Shown here: positions 17,782 through 27,869 of the stretch, piece by piece
Layout of the letters: every line of letters begins with the position of its first letter
Numbering within the stretch: the first letter of the stretch is position 1
NCBI RefSeq assembly: GCF_002929805.1
Contig: NZ_PJJM01000090.1
Span: forward strand, 1-64,000
Length of the DNA stretch: 64,000 nucleotides
Direction: 5' to 3'
From: Cryobacterium sp. Y50
Lineage (GTDB): Bacteria; Actinomycetota; Actinomycetes; Actinomycetales; Microbacteriaceae
Notes under the pieces: generated by a model
What the model saw: the letters and a program-made list of their open reading frames with translations, nothing else
Database searches by the model: none
What the model was told of the DNA's origin: nothing
Made by a program: the position numbers and the translations under genes

Positions 17782-19014
17782 TTGACTACGACAGATCAGC
17801 AACCATGGGGTCGCGTAGACGAAACCGGCACGGTTTACGTGCGCGAGGCGGATGGCGAACGCGCCGTCGGCCAGTACCCGGATGCTACTCCGGAAGAGGC
17901 ACTGGCCTACTTCGAACGCAAGTACGTTGAACTCAACGGGCAGGTAACTCTGCTCGAGCAGCGCGCCAAGGGTGGCGCTCCGGCCGCAGACGTCGCCAAA
18001 TCGGTGGCCAATCTCACCGTCGCCGTTGCCAACGCCAACGCCGTCGGCAACCTGGCCGCGCTGGCCGAACGCCTCGGCGCCCTCGGCGGAGCCGTCAGCG
18101 AACTCACCGCGCTGCAGAGCATCGAGACCAAAGCAGCATCCGCTGCCGCCGTCGCAGAACGAGCCGAGATCGTGATAGAGGCCGAGCACCTCGCCGCCGA
18201 AGATCCGGCCAAGACGCAGTGGAAGCAGACCAGCGCTGCCCTCGATGCTCTCTTCGCGAGGTGGCAGGCACACCAGCACGATGCCCCGCGTATTCCCAAG
18301 GGCGAGGCCAACGACCTGTGGAAGCGCTTTCGTGCGGCCCGCACGACGATTGAGCAGAACCGTAAGGCGTTCTTCGCCGAGCTCGACAGCGCGCACAAGG
18401 ACGTTCGTACCAAGAAGCAGCACCTGATCGAGCAGGCTGAGGCGCTCGCACCGCAGGGTGCCGACGGGGTGTCGGCCTATCGCAACCTGCTCGACGATTG
18501 GAAGCAGGCCGGCCGCAGCGGCAAGAAGCAGGACGATGCGATGTGGGCAAAGTTCAAGGCTGCCGGCGACGTGCTTTACTCCGTCAAGAGCGAGGTTGAA
18601 GCTCAGGACAACGAGGAATTCTCCGCGAACCTGATGCTCAAGCTGGAGCTGCTGACCGAGGCCGAGACCCTGCTGACGGCCACTGACCGCAACGTTGCCC
18701 GCGACACGCTCACGGTTATCCAGCGCAAGTGGGACGTTATCGGCAAAGTTCCGCGCGACCAAGTCAAGCCCATCGAGGATCGTCTGCGCAAGGTCGAAGC
18801 CGTCGTGCGCATGCTCGACGACGACCACTGGAAGCGCAACAACCCAGAGACCAAGGCTCGAACCGAGGGCTTCGCCGGCCAGCTGAACGACGCGATCGCC
18901 AAGCTTGAAGACAAACTGGCCACCGCTCAGAAGAGCCAGAACGCTCCCGCCATCAAGGACGCCACCGAAGCGCTCGAGGCTCGCAAAGCCTGGCTCAAGG
19001 CAATGGGTCAGTAG
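17782..19014 (+). CDS. DUF349 domain-containing protein
   Basis: The 410-residue, largely helical protein has several copies of the DUF349 repeat, visible as LWKRFRAARTTIEQNRKAFF, MWAKFKAAGDVLYS and KWDVIGKVPRDQ. The TTG at 17782, preceded by AAAGGTGAG, gives the usual MTTTDQ start; the 25 upstream codons are not conserved in style. The family is found across actinobacteria next to rel and exported cyclophilin, as here. The function is not established, and links to ribosome or stress biology are speculative. A strong terminator follows. Confidence 0.85.
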   Translation: MTTTDQQPWGRVDETGTVYVREADGERAVGQYPDATPEEALAYFERKYVELNGQVTLLEQRAKGGAPAADVAKSVANLTVAVANANAVGNLAALAERLGALGGAVSELTALQSIETKAASAAAVAERAEIVIEAEHLAAEDPAKTQWKQTSAALDALFARWQAHQHDAPRIPKGEANDLWKRFRAARTTIEQNRKAFFAELDSAHKDVRTKKQHLIEQAEALAPQGADGVSAYRNLLDDWKQAGRSGKKQDDAMWAKFKAAGDVLYSVKSEVEAQDNEEFSANLMLKLELLTEAETLLTATDRNVARDTLTVIQRKWDVIGKVPRDQVKPIEDRLRKVEAVVRMLDDDHWKRNNPETKARTEGFAGQLNDAIAKLEDKLATAQKSQNAPAIKDATEALEARKAWLKAMGQ

Positions 19015-19076
19015 GTAGTACCGCAGCACGACCCGGCAGAAATTATCCCCACCTGCACAGGCGGGCGTTTTCTCCA

Positions 19077-19112
19077 CAGATCCAGGCTCCTTGGGGGGCC
19101 TGGATCTGGTTT
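19077..19112 (+). terminator. Terminator after the DUF349 gene
   Basis: Eleven-bp perfect stem CAGATCCAGGC (19077-19087) / GCCTGGATCTG (19098-19108), 10-nt loop, then GTTT. Confidence 0.7.
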
Positions 19113-19128
19113 GGGGCAGTATGGCGCC

Positions 19129-19692
19129 ATGATGAATCAAGGGGAACGAACGCTCACAGTCAACGACCTGCCCCTGGCCGAACTGTGCGGCGCCCGGCTC
19201 GACGGGCAGGTTTTTCAACTCGCCGACTCCTGGTGTGTGATCGATGAAATAGACGGATGCTCCAACCGGGCCGTCTCCGCCAGCCGGTTGGTCCCACCCC
19301 GCGCCATCGCGGAGCGCCTCACCACCGCGTGGATCTACGGCGTAGCACCTGAGCCCCTGCGCCACCAGTTCTGCGTGCTCATCGGCGCCCGCACGACCGC
19401 CGTCTGGTCACCACGAGTGCAGCTGCGCGAAATCGTGCGCTCTCCCGAGGATGTGCATAGCATTGCGGGCGTACGGGTGACCACTCCGCTGCGCACCGCC
19501 GTCGACCTGGCGCGCTACTGGTCACCGACCGCGGGGCCCGAAATCATCGCGCTTCTGACCCGACTACTGCACTGCGGCGGGTATCCGGATGTCGACGCGG
19601 CCGTGCGCCTCTGCCAACGCGGCAGTCCAGCCTTCAGCGTCATCGCCGTGGCCAGGTTCGCCGCGGTCAACGAAGCGTTGCGAGCCCTGTAA
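19129..19692 (+). CDS. AbiEi-antitoxin-like protein without a toxin partner
   Basis: The 187-residue protein looks like the C-terminal region of AbiEi-type proteins: IGARTTAVWSPRVQLREIVRSPEDV resembles the conserved strand region, followed by VRVTTPLRTAVDLARY. Its N terminus is short and lacks an evident winged helix. No AbiEii-type nucleotidyltransferase lies next to it; the neighbours are DUF349 and rel. Such orphan copies are frequent in Microbacteriaceae. Tandem ATGs at 19129 and 19132 are the likely starts; an upstream TTG at 19111 is less likely. The gene is convergent with rel, with 34 bp between stops. Confidence 0.6.
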   Translation: MMNQGERTLTVNDLPLAELCGARLDGQVFQLADSWCVIDEIDGCSNRAVSASRLVPPRAIAERLTTAWIYGVAPEPLRHQFCVLIGARTTAVWSPRVQLREIVRSPEDVHSIAGVRVTTPLRTAVDLARYWSPTAGPEIIALLTRLLHCGGYPDVDAAVRLCQRGSPAFSVIAVARFAAVNEALRAL

Positions 19693-19726
19693 CGGCCGAC
19701 CGAAGCACCGAGTCAGCAGTGGGCGT

Positions 19727-21982
19727 CTAGCCGTCGTTGACCCGATAGACGTCGTAGACAGCATCGATACGCCGCACGGCATTGAGGACGCGATCGAGGT
19801 GGGTGGTGTCACCCATCTCGAACACGAACCGGCTGAGCGCGAGGCGGTCACTCGACGTGTTAACTGTGGCGGAAAGAATGTTCACGTGATGCTCAGACAG
19901 AACCCGGGTGACATCGGAGAGCAATCCGGATCGGTCGAGTGCCTCAATCTGAATGTGCACCAGAAACAGGCTCTTCGACGTTGGCGCCCAGTCGACCTCG
20001 ATCATGCGCTCGGGTTCCTTGAGCAGCGACTGCACGTTGTGGCACGCCGCCTGGTGCACCGAGACACCGGCACCACGGGTGACGAATCCGACGATTTTGT
20101 CGCCGGGAACCGGCGTACAACAGCGGGCAAGCTTGACCAGAATGTCCGGGGCACCGCGCACGAGCACACCAGAATCAGCGTTCCGGGTGGTCTGCGGCCG
20201 GCCGCGGGCAGCAACCGGAAAGTCGTTGCTGTCGTTGTCTTCGATGCTCTGCACCGAGGACACAACCTTTTCGAGTACGGACTGGGTCGAGACGTGGCCT
20301 TCACCGACCGCAGCATACAAAGCCGACACGTCGTCATACTTGAGTTGAGCCGCGACCTCCGCGAAAGAGTCTTGGTTCATCAGCTTCTGTAGCGGCAAGT
20401 TCTGCTTGCGCATGGCCCTGGCTATGGCGTCGCGGCCCTGCTCGATAGCTTCGTCGCGGCGCTCCTTGGTGAACCACTGCCGAATCTTATTGCGCGCTCG
20501 GGGACTCTTGACGAAATTGAGCCAGTCCTTGCTGGGCCCGGAGTCGGGGTTCTTCGAGGTGAATACCTCGACAACGTCTCCGGTGATGAGTTCGCTCTCC
20601 AGGGGAACCAGACGGCCATTGACTTTAGCGCCCATGGTGCGGTGGCCGACCTCGGTGTGCACGGCGTAAGCGAAGTCAACCGGGGTCGCGCCCGAGGGCA
20701 GCCCGATAACGCGGCCCTTCGGCGTGAAGACATAAACCTCTTTGGCACCGATTTCGTAGCGTAGTGAGTCGAGGAACTCGCCGGGATCGGCAGTTTCGGC
20801 CTGCCAGTCCGATATGTGGGCCAGCCAGGCCATGTCGGTGTCGCTCTGCGGGCCGGGGCCCCCGGCGCTCTTGCCGTTGACCTGTTCCTTGTATTTCCAG
20901 TGCGCGGCGACACCGAATTCGGCGCGCTGGTGCATTTCGGTGGTCCGAATCTGAATCTCGACCGCACGACCGCTCGGGCCGAGCACTGTCGTGTGCAACG
21001 ACTGGTACAGGTTGAACTTCGGGGTGGCGATGTAGTCCTTGAACCGGCCGGGCAGTGGGGTCCAACGGGCGTGAATGGATCCCAGCACGGCGTAGCAATC
21101 CCGTACCGAATTCACGAGAATGCGGATGCCGACAAGGTCGTAGATTTCGTCGAATTCGCGGCCGCGCACGACCATCTTTTGGTAGATCGAGTAGTACTGT
21201 TTGGGGCGCCCGGCAACCTTGCCGCGAATTCGAGCGGACTTGAGGTCATCATTGATGATGTCGATGATCTGCTGCACGAACTCTTCGCGCTGCGGGGTGC
21301 GCTGTTTGACCAGACTTTCGATTTCAGCGTAGAGCTTGGGGTACAACACGGCGAACGAGAGGTCTTCAAGTTCCCACTTGATGGCCTGAATACCCAGGCG
21401 GTGTGCCAGCGGTGCATAGATCTCAAGGGTTTCGGTGGCCTTGCGCACGGCAGATTCGTTCGGTACGAAGCCCCAAGTGCGCGCATTGTGCAACCGGTCG
21501 GCGAGTTTGATGATGAGTACGCGGATGTCCTTGGACATGGCAACGATCATCTTGCGCACGGTCTCGGCCTGAGTCGAGTCGCCGTACTTCACCTTGTCGA
21601 GCTTGGTGACGCCGTCGACCAACATCGCAATTTCATCACCGAAATCGGCGCGCAGGGCATCGAGGGTGTAGTCGGTGTCCTCCACCGTGTCGTGCAGCAA
21701 CGCCGCAGCAATCGTCTTGGTGCCAATGCCGAGGTCGGCCAAAATCTGGGCCACCGCCACTGGGTGAGTGATGTACGGCTCGCCGCTGCGGCGCATCTGC
21801 CCGTCATGGGCACGTTCGGCGGCCGTGTAGGCACGCTCAATGATCGACAGGTCGACCTTGGGGTGGTTCAGCCGCACCGTTTTGACCAGACGGTCGACGG
21901 CCCCGGCGGGCTGAGCGCGGGAGAAAATGCGCGGGACCAGACGGCGCAGCGAGGCTGGCGATGGCGTCGTCGTGTCCGTCAT
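19727..21982 (-). CDS. relA: Bifunctional (p)ppGpp synthetase/hydrolase
   Basis: The 751-residue stringent-response enzyme makes and degrades (p)ppGpp. The N-terminal HD hydrolase domain carries HDTVED at 97-102. The synthetase domain has RGREFDEIYDLVGIRI and TPKFNLYQSLHTTV. TGS (FTPKGRVIGLPSGATPVDFAYAVH) and C-terminal ACT regions follow. The intact HD site marks it as the bifunctional Rel of Gram-positives rather than RelA-only. ATG 21982 has GGAGGTGAG just upstream; the frame continues 86 codons further but without family similarity. It follows secF on the same strand after a terminator. Confidence 0.96.
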   Translation of the reverse strand: MTDTTTPSPASLRRLVPRIFSRAQPAGAVDRLVKTVRLNHPKVDLSIIERAYTAAERAHDGQMRRSGEPYITHPVAVAQILADLGIGTKTIAAALLHDTVEDTDYTLDALRADFGDEIAMLVDGVTKLDKVKYGDSTQAETVRKMIVAMSKDIRVLIIKLADRLHNARTWGFVPNESAVRKATETLEIYAPLAHRLGIQAIKWELEDLSFAVLYPKLYAEIESLVKQRTPQREEFVQQIIDIINDDLKSARIRGKVAGRPKQYYSIYQKMVVRGREFDEIYDLVGIRILVNSVRDCYAVLGSIHARWTPLPGRFKDYIATPKFNLYQSLHTTVLGPSGRAVEIQIRTTEMHQRAEFGVAAHWKYKEQVNGKSAGGPGPQSDTDMAWLAHISDWQAETADPGEFLDSLRYEIGAKEVYVFTPKGRVIGLPSGATPVDFAYAVHTEVGHRTMGAKVNGRLVPLESELITGDVVEVFTSKNPDSGPSKDWLNFVKSPRARNKIRQWFTKERRDEAIEQGRDAIARAMRKQNLPLQKLMNQDSFAEVAAQLKYDDVSALYAAVGEGHVSTQSVLEKVVSSVQSIEDNDSNDFPVAARGRPQTTRNADSGVLVRGAPDILVKLARCCTPVPGDKIVGFVTRGAGVSVHQAACHNVQSLLKEPERMIEVDWAPTSKSLFLVHIQIEALDRSGLLSDVTRVLSEHHVNILSATVNTSSDRLALSRFVFEMGDTTHLDRVLNAVRRIDAVYDVYRVNDG

Positions 21983-22102
21983 GGTCTCACCTCCGAGTCC
22001 CCGCGGTAGAAACCGCGCGGGTTGTGCTTGCGTTCCCTCAATTATGCCGGTTCGTGACGCCTCCCCCGTACGCTGCCAGCGATCCGTCCCGACCACATGC
22101 AG

Positions 22103-22136
22103 CGAAACGGCCAGTCCCAAAGGACTGGCCGTTTCG
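22103..22136 (-). terminator. Terminator after secF
   Basis: Fifteen-bp perfect stem CGAAACGGCCAGTCC / GGACTGGCCGTTTCG with a 4-nt loop, 16 bp beyond the secF stop. It lacks a strong T-tract but is the strongest hairpin locally. Confidence 0.75.
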
Positions 22137-22151
22137 ATCAAGGTGCGGAAG

Positions 22152-23165
22152 CTAGGCGGTAACGGACTCCACAGCGGGTGTGGAGGCCTTGGCGCGCGCG
22201 GCCAAAGCCTGCTTGTCATGCTTGCCAATCGCTGCTTCACCGACGCGCAGCTGAACGTACAGCGGTGACGCGATGAAGATCGTCGAATAGGTACCGACCA
22301 AGATGCCGATCAGCAGGGCCAGTGAAATGTCACGCAGGGTACCAGCGCCAAGCACGAATGCCCCGATGAACAAAATGGATGCCACGGGGAGGGCGGCGAC
22401 GACGGAGGTGTTGATCGAGCGCACCAGCGTCTGATTCACGGCGAGGTTGACCGATTCCGCAAAGGTGCGGCTTGAGCCCGAACCGTCGAAGTTGGTGTTC
22501 TCCCGAATCTTGTCGAAGACCACTACGGTGTCGTAGAGCGAGTAGCCGAGAATGGTCAGGAACCCGATCACCGCGGCCGGCGTGATCTCGAACCCCGTGA
22601 TGCCATAGAACCCGGCCGTGATTACGAGGTCGTGCAGTAGGGCAACCATGGCCGCGACCGACATCTTCCAGGTGCGGAAGTAGACCGCCATGATGATACC
22701 GGCGAGCACGAGGAACACCACCAGGGCGCGCAACGCCTGGCCGGTGATGTCCTGTCCCCAGGTGGCCCCGATAAAGGAGGTGGCGACTTCGGTGACCGGA
22801 ACGTCATAGCCGGCGGCGAGGGCGTCCCGCACGCCAGTGGTCTCCCCCTCTGACAGCTGGTCGGTCTGGATCCGAACACCGTCTGAGCCGACGGTGGAAA
22901 CTTTCGATACCGCTTCCGGAACGACGCTTGCGACGGCATCCGTTGCCGTGGTCTGCGACTGACTCGTCGTCTGGGAGACGACGAATTCGCTGCCACCGGT
23001 GAATTCGATGCCGAACACGAAACCGCCGCGCAGCAGGAAGGGGCCGACCAGTGCGATGAGGATCATGCCACCGGCAATGAGATACCAGAGTTTGCGGCGC
23101 CCGACAATATTGAGCGACCGTGCCCCGGTATAGAGGTCATTTCCGAACTTCGAGAAGCTGGCCAT
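22152..23165 (-). CDS. secF: Protein translocase subunit SecF
   Basis: The 337-residue membrane protein works with SecD to pull preproteins out of SecYEG using the proton motive force. It has an N-terminal membrane helix (about 28-48), an extracytoplasmic domain beginning GIEFTGGSEF, then five membrane helices including the conserved GYSLYDTVVVFDKIREN loop. The start overlaps the secD stop by one base. The short C-terminal tail is poorly conserved. Confidence 0.95.
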   Translation of the reverse strand: MASFSKFGNDLYTGARSLNIVGRRKLWYLIAGGMILIALVGPFLLRGGFVFGIEFTGGSEFVVSQTTSQSQTTATDAVASVVPEAVSKVSTVGSDGVRIQTDQLSEGETTGVRDALAAGYDVPVTEVATSFIGATWGQDITGQALRALVVFLVLAGIIMAVYFRTWKMSVAAMVALLHDLVITAGFYGITGFEITPAAVIGFLTILGYSLYDTVVVFDKIRENTNFDGSGSSRTFAESVNLAVNQTLVRSINTSVVAALPVASILFIGAFVLGAGTLRDISLALLIGILVGTYSTIFIASPLYVQLRVGEAAIGKHDKQALAARAKASTPAVESVTA

Positions 23166-24892
23166 CAGGAATCCTTCCCACCTGTCGATCGATCAGTACT
23201 GGTGCCTACAAGTTCTGAAGCCTTACGTTCGGCGATCGTTTGTCGCTTGGCCGCCTCTTTGCTCGAGGAAGCCACCTTCGTCGCCGACACGGCCGACGAG
23301 GGTACGAAGCGGGCACGGCCACGGTAAACCGCGCCGAGGGCACGAGGATCAAGGCCGCTGAACTTGTGACCCTCATTAAAGAACTTCGTCTTGGCGACTA
23401 GTTGCAACATCGGGTGGGTGAACATGCTGACCACGAGCAGGTCGACGATGGTGGTGAGGCCGAGGGTCAGGGCGAAGCCGCGCACGTTACCGACGGCCAA
23501 CACGAACAGTACGACGGCGGCGAGAAAGTTCACGACGTCGGAAGCAACGATGGTGCGGAAGGCACGCTTCCAGCCGGATTCGACCGACGATTCCAGACCG
23601 CGACCGTCACGCAGCTCGTCGCGTACGCGTTCGAAGTACACGATGAAAGAGTCGGCGGTGATACCGATCGCCACGATCAGGCCGGCAACTCCGGCCAGCG
23701 ACAGGCGGTAGCCCTCACGCCAGGACAAGATCGTGATGAGCAGGTAGGTGATCACGGCCGCCACTCCGAGCGAAGCCACAGTGATGAGGCCGAGCAGACG
23801 GTATTGGGCGAGCGAGTACATGACGACGAGGATCAACCCGATCAGGCCGGCGATGAGTCCGTTGAGCAGCTGTGTTGATCCCAGGGTGGCCGAGATTGTG
23901 TCCTGGCTCTGCACTGTGAAGCTGATCGGAAGGGCGCCGAACTTGAGCTGGTCGGCGAGGGCCTTCGAGCTGTCCTGATCAAAGGAGCCGGAGATTTCTG
24001 GCTTGCCGTTGAGAATAGCTCCCTGCGTGTTCGAGGGCGCCGAGATGACGGCACCGTCAAGCACGATGGCGAACTGGTTCTGTGCCCCGCTGAGGCTGTT
24101 CAGCCGGGTCGTGACATCGGCGAACTTCGTGGTTCCCTCGCTGTTGAAGACAATGTTGACGACCCACTCACCGGTGGTCGCGCCCGACGATGTGGTGCGC
24201 TGGCCGTTGGTGGCGTCTGTAATGGTGGAACCATCTACCTCAACTGGACCGAGGATGTACTTGATCGAGCCATCCGTTTCGCAGGTGATGAGGGGCTCAT
24301 CGGCCGGTGCGACGTTGGTGGTGTTGATCGCGGCACAGTCGAAGGCGTCGTACTCGGCCTGGAGGGCCGGGGTGACGTAGTTGAGGTCGCTCGCGTCGGT
24401 GGGCTCGACCGTTGGAGTCGTCGACAGGCTCGGGTCGACGGTCGCTTCCGGTGCGGGGGTCGCGGTCCCGTCCGCGCCGACAGTCTGACCGGACGGCTGA
24501 CCGGCCACGAGCACGGCGCGAAACTCCAATTTGGCCGAGGACTTGATGCGTTCCAGGGTGGCATCATCGGGGGTACCGGGGATCGACACGACGATGTTCT
24601 GGCCGCCCTGCGTGTTGACCTCGGTTTCGGAGACTCCCGAGGAGTTGATCCGCTGGCGAATGATGCCAACGGCCTCGGTGAGCTGCTCAGAAGTGACGGT
24701 CGCGCCGCTCTCGACCTGCGGGGCAAGAATAATCTGCGTCCCACCCTCAAGGTCGAGGGCCAGTTTCGGCGTCCACGACCCGTTCTGGGTGAACACCCCG
24801 AAGGCGTTGAGGGCGATCAGGCCGACGATGAGCACGCCCAGCCAGGTCAGGGAACGCCAGGCCTTTTTGGCTGGAGACGACGACTTAGCCAC
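23165..24892 (-). CDS. secD: Protein translocase subunit SecD
   Basis: The 575-residue partner of SecF has an N-terminal helix (about 13-32) and LALDLEGGTQIIL at the base of the large extracytoplasmic P1 domain. That domain contains a Thr/Pro-rich insert around 125-165 and ISGSFDQDSSKALADQLKFGALP. The six-helix block includes ITADSFIVYFERVRDELR. It forms a yajC-secD-secF cluster with a hairpin between yajC and secD. Confidence 0.95.
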   Translation of the reverse strand: MAKSSSPAKKAWRSLTWLGVLIVGLIALNAFGVFTQNGSWTPKLALDLEGGTQIILAPQVESGATVTSEQLTEAVGIIRQRINSSGVSETEVNTQGGQNIVVSIPGTPDDATLERIKSSAKLEFRAVLVAGQPSGQTVGADGTATPAPEATVDPSLSTTPTVEPTDASDLNYVTPALQAEYDAFDCAAINTTNVAPADEPLITCETDGSIKYILGPVEVDGSTITDATNGQRTTSSGATTGEWVVNIVFNSEGTTKFADVTTRLNSLSGAQNQFAIVLDGAVISAPSNTQGAILNGKPEISGSFDQDSSKALADQLKFGALPISFTVQSQDTISATLGSTQLLNGLIAGLIGLILVVMYSLAQYRLLGLITVASLGVAAVITYLLITILSWREGYRLSLAGVAGLIVAIGITADSFIVYFERVRDELRDGRGLESSVESGWKRAFRTIVASDVVNFLAAVVLFVLAVGNVRGFALTLGLTTIVDLLVVSMFTHPMLQLVAKTKFFNEGHKFSGLDPRALGAVYRGRARFVPSSAVSATKVASSSKEAAKRQTIAERKASELVGTSTDRSTGGKDS

Positions 24893-24914
24893 CTATGAAC
24901 TCAGCTTTCTGTTG

Positions 24915-24940
24915 GCGCCCACACCAAAATGTGTGGGCGC
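24915..24940 (-). terminator. Hairpin between yajC and secD
   Basis: Ten-bp perfect stem GCGCCCACAC / GTGTGGGCGC with a six-base loop, 22 bp before the secD ATG. There is no long T-tract; it could attenuate transcription or protect mRNA ends between yajC and secDF. Confidence 0.5.
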
Positions 24941-24987
24941 GCCGCGTGTTGCAGTACGTGCGTTGTTGGTGCGGACTGGGACCTAGA

Positions 24988-25377
24988 CTAAGCGTCGCCC
25001 TTTTTCGGCTGTTCGGTGGTGTCGATGTCGCTTTCGGCAACGCGCTGGCCGAATTCCGGCTCCTTGAGCGAGTCGATGCTATCAACAGTGGAGTCGTCTT
25101 CGACATCGTCGGCGACAATCGGCTCGACCACCCGAGCGATGGTCTGACGGTGGATCTCAACGATGACGCCGGGAGCGATCTGCAGCTCGACTTTGTTGGC
25201 CTCTTCGTCGATGGCAATGATTGTGCCGTACATACCGAAGTTGGTCATGACGTCGGCACCGGGAACCATGGTCGCCTGCAGGGCTTCCTGGTCCTTCTTG
25301 CGCTTGCGGCCATTGCGGAACATGAAGAAGACGAGTACGGCCAAAACGGCCAGCATGACGAGAGTCAAAGAATCCAT
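24988..25377 (-). CDS. yajC: Preprotein translocase accessory subunit YajC
   Basis: The 129-residue protein has one N-terminal membrane helix (residues 3-20) and a short basic patch RNGRKRKKDQ. A conserved domain with GADVMTNFGMYGTIIAIDEEANKVELQIAPGV is followed by an acidic tail (about 92-129). The ATG at 25377 gives the normal form; the frame extends 34 codons upstream without a membrane-protein start signal. It precedes secD-secF and follows ruvB. Confidence 0.9.
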   Translation of the reverse strand: MDSLTLVMLAVLAVLVFFMFRNGRKRKKDQEALQATMVPGADVMTNFGMYGTIIAIDEEANKVELQIAPGVIVEIHRQTIARVVEPIVADDVEDDSTVDSIDSLKEPEFGQRVAESDIDTTEQPKKGDA

Positions 25378-25485
25378 GGAGCGGTGAAACCTTCCGATTG
25401 CGGCGCGGGTGGCCGAAGCTTGTGGGTGAAGAGCCGACAGCAGGCCTAGAGAGAATATGCCTCTAGACAGGCGGGCCAAACTGAA

Positions 25486-26565
25486 TTATAGGTCAAGAAG
25501 GGTTGCACTTCCCTGTGGAGTCGCGCCCTGAGGTGGTGCGAGACCAAAATGTTGCCAGGCCGCACTGGTCGCAACACGGCCGCGCGGAGTACGCGTGAGG
25601 AATCCTATCCGTACCAGGAACGGCTCGACGACCGCTTCGACGGTTTCCGACTCCTCGCCGACCGAGACGGCCAGAGTGTTGAGGCCGACCGGACCACCAC
25701 CGAATCGCGTCAGGATGATCTTCATGACCTCCCGGTCCAGACGATCCAGGCCGATTGCATCGACGTCGTAGAGTTCGAGCGCCGCGTGCACCGCGGCGAT
25801 GTTGGCGCCGCCCCCGTGCACGAGCGCGTAGTCGCGCACCCGTCGCAGCAGGCGGTTCGCGATGCGTGGTGTGCCCCGGCATCGGCCGGCGATCTCGGCC
25901 AGCGCGTCGCGCTCGATCGGCAGGTCGATCAGCTGGGCGGCGCGATAGAGCACCTGTTCCAACTCGCTCTCGGCGTAAAACTCCAGGTGCGCGGTGAAGC
26001 CGAATCGGTCACGCAGCGGATTCGGCAGCAGGCCGGAGCGCGTCGTTGCCCCCACCAGGGTGAACGGGGCGAGCTCGAGCGGAACCGAGGTGGCCCCGGC
26101 GCCCTTGCCCACCATGATGTCGATGCGAAAATCTTCCATCGCGAGATAGAGCATCTCTTCAGCCGATCTTGCCATGCGATGAATTTCGTCGATGAACAGC
26201 ACCTCACCCGGAACCAGGGAGGAGAGCACCGCAGCGAGGTCGCCGGCGTGTTGAATCGCCGGTCCACTCGACATGCGCAGCGGCCGGTTGCCCTCGTAGG
26301 CGACGATCATGGCGAGGGTGGTTTTGCCGAGGCCGGGCGGGCCGGCCAGGAGGATGTGGTCGGGCGTGCGGTTTTGCATCGTCGCGGCGGTCAGCAGCAG
26401 TTGCAACTGCCCGCGCACCTTTTTTTGGCCGACGAATTCGGCCAGGCTCGCCGGGCGCAGCGCGCCCTCGAAGGCGAGCTCAGACTCGCTTTCAAGGGAG
26501 GGGTTACTGAGTTCAGCGGCGGCGTGTTCAACACCGGAGTGTTCAACACCGGAATCGGTACTCAT
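25486..26565 (-). CDS. ruvB: Holliday junction branch migration ATPase RuvB
   Basis: The 359-residue AAA+ motor drives branch migration on RuvA-bound junctions. Walker A is [11 protein letters not shown], Walker B is [10 protein letters not shown], the sensor is VGATTRSG, and a C-terminal winged helix binds DNA ([13 protein letters not shown]). The first about 25 residues are an acidic extension with a duplicated SGVEH encoded by a 15-bp tandem repeat (26524-26553 area). It is the third gene of ruvC-ruvA-ruvB, overlapping ruvA by 4 bp (ATGA type). Confidence 0.96.
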   Translation of the reverse strand: MSTDSGVEHSGVEHAAAELSNPSLESESELAFEGALRPASLAEFVGQKKVRGQLQLLLTAATMQNRTPDHILLAGPPGLGKTTLAMIVAYEGNRPLRMSSGPAIQHAGDLAAVLSSLVPGEVLFIDEIHRMARSAEEMLYLAMEDFRIDIMVGKGAGATSVPLELAPFTLVGATTRSGLLPNPLRDRFGFTAHLEFYAESELEQVLYRAAQLIDLPIERDALAEIAGRCRGTPRIANRLLRRVRDYALVHGGGANIAAVHAALELYDVDAIGLDRLDREVMKIILTRFGGGPVGLNTLAVSVGEESETVEAVVEPFLVRIGFLTRTPRGRVATSAAWQHFGLAPPQGATPQGSATLLDL

Positions 26566-27242
26566 GGGTGATCCTTGCCGGACGCGGCTGCCGCCGAGCC
26601 GGTGGCGTGGTGCGCTGCCGGGCCGAGTCGGCCGAGGGCAAGCCGGAGCACAGCGGCGACGGTTGGGGGCGCTGAATCGGTACCGGCAGCATCCGTCAGC
26701 TCAGTAAGGGTCTCATCGACAGCCACAGCGGCGACCCGCTCCGACCAGCCGAGACCGATCAGCGCCGCCTGCACGCTTGCTGCGGCCGAGGTGGCGCCGG
26801 CCGGGCGGGTCGGGGTACTCGCCGCCGTGACGGCGATCTTGCCGGCGAGGGAGAGCACGATGAGCTTCGCGGTTTTCGGCCCGATACCGCTGACCTTGCG
26901 GAACGCGCCGTCGTCGTCGCCATTGACGGCCTGGCCGATCTGATTGGGGGTAAGCACGGCGAGCACCCCTAGAGCAGATTTAGGGCCAACGCCCGTGACG
27001 CCGACGAGCAGTTCGAACACGGCCAGTTCGTCAGCCGTGGGAAAACCGTAAAGGGTGAGGGAATCTTCGCGCACGATGAGCGTGGTCACAAGGCGGGCCT
27101 CGTCACCGATGCGCACGTTGAGGGCGGTGGCCGGCGTCACCTGCACGCCCAGCCCGACTCCCCCCACCTCGATTACCACCGTTGATGAGCTGGCGGTTGA
27201 GCCCACGGCAGACAGGACAAGGCCACGTACGGAAGAGATCAC
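26562..27242 (-). CDS. ruvA: Holliday junction branch migration protein RuvA
   Basis: The 226-residue junction-binding protein has an N-terminal OB fold ([14 protein letters not shown]...), two helix-hairpin-helix motifs ([15 protein letters not shown] and [16 protein letters not shown]), and a C-terminal RuvB-interacting domain after an Ala/Thr/Pro linker. Its tail has extra low-complexity residues ([12 protein letters not shown]). Four-base overlaps join it to ruvC upstream and ruvB downstream. Confidence 0.95.
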   Translation of the reverse strand: MISSVRGLVLSAVGSTASSSTVVIEVGGVGLGVQVTPATALNVRIGDEARLVTTLIVREDSLTLYGFPTADELAVFELLVGVTGVGPKSALGVLAVLTPNQIGQAVNGDDDGAFRKVSGIGPKTAKLIVLSLAGKIAVTAASTPTRPAGATSAAASVQAALIGLGWSERVAAVAVDETLTELTDAAGTDSAPPTVAAVLRLALGRLGPAAHHATGSAAAASGKDHP

Positions 27243-27865
27243 CGCTTAAGACTACGGGGCACCGCCGACACCGCTGGCACCGACCCACGTTCGGCGGCGC
27301 GCCAGGCCTTTTGCGCCGGGGTCAGCGCGGCAGGCGGGCCCGTGGCCGCTTTCACCGAGACGACGGTCGGCAGCGTGCCACCGGAGGCGCCGGTGCGCCA
27401 GGCATGGCAGATCGCGAGGGCGAGGGCATCCGCTGCATCGGCAGGTTTGGGAATTTCGGTGAGGCCTAGTATGCGAGCGACCATGGTGCCGACCTGCTTC
27501 TTGTCGGCGGCCCCGTACCCGGTGATGGCAGCCTTCACCTCGCTCGGGGTATGGAGGGTCACCGGCAGACCGCGCTGAGCTGCCAGCAACAGGGCGACGC
27601 CGCTGATCTGGGCCGTTCCCATGACCGTGCGCACGTTGTGCTGGGCAAAAACCCGTTCGATGGCGATGAATTGCGGCCGGTGCCGGTCGAGCATCTCTTC
27701 GAGGCGTTGGGACAGCAGCAGCAGCCGCCGTTCCAAGGGCAGTTCGGGCGCGCTGCGCAGCACGGTCACGTCCACCAGGCGGGCCGTGCGGTTGCCCTCG
27801 ACATCGACGACGCCGACGCCGCAGCGGGTGAGGCCCGGGTCGATGCCGAGAACCCGGACCGCCAT
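27239..27865 (-). CDS. ruvC: Holliday junction resolvase RuvC
   Basis: The 208-residue endonuclease has an RNase H fold with acidic residues in [11 protein letters not shown] (Asp9), AIERVF and a C-terminal Asp in [15 protein letters not shown]. Length exceeds the E. coli protein because of an actinobacterial Arg/Ala-rich C-terminal tail from about residue 170. It follows yebC by four bases and overlaps ruvA by four. Confidence 0.95.
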   Translation of the reverse strand: MAVRVLGIDPGLTRCGVGVVDVEGNRTARLVDVTVLRSAPELPLERRLLLLSQRLEEMLDRHRPQFIAIERVFAQHNVRTVMGTAQISGVALLLAAQRGLPVTLHTPSEVKAAITGYGAADKKQVGTMVARILGLTEIPKPADAADALALAICHAWRTGASGGTLPTVVSVKAATGPPAALTPAQKAWRAAERGSVPAVSAVPRSLKR

Positions 27866-27869
27866 CGAA

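Noticed and set aside
17764..19365. 533-codon minus-strand frame opposite the DUF349 gene
   Set aside because: Product is a Leu/Gly/Val-rich shadow and would read through the terminator at 19077-19108.
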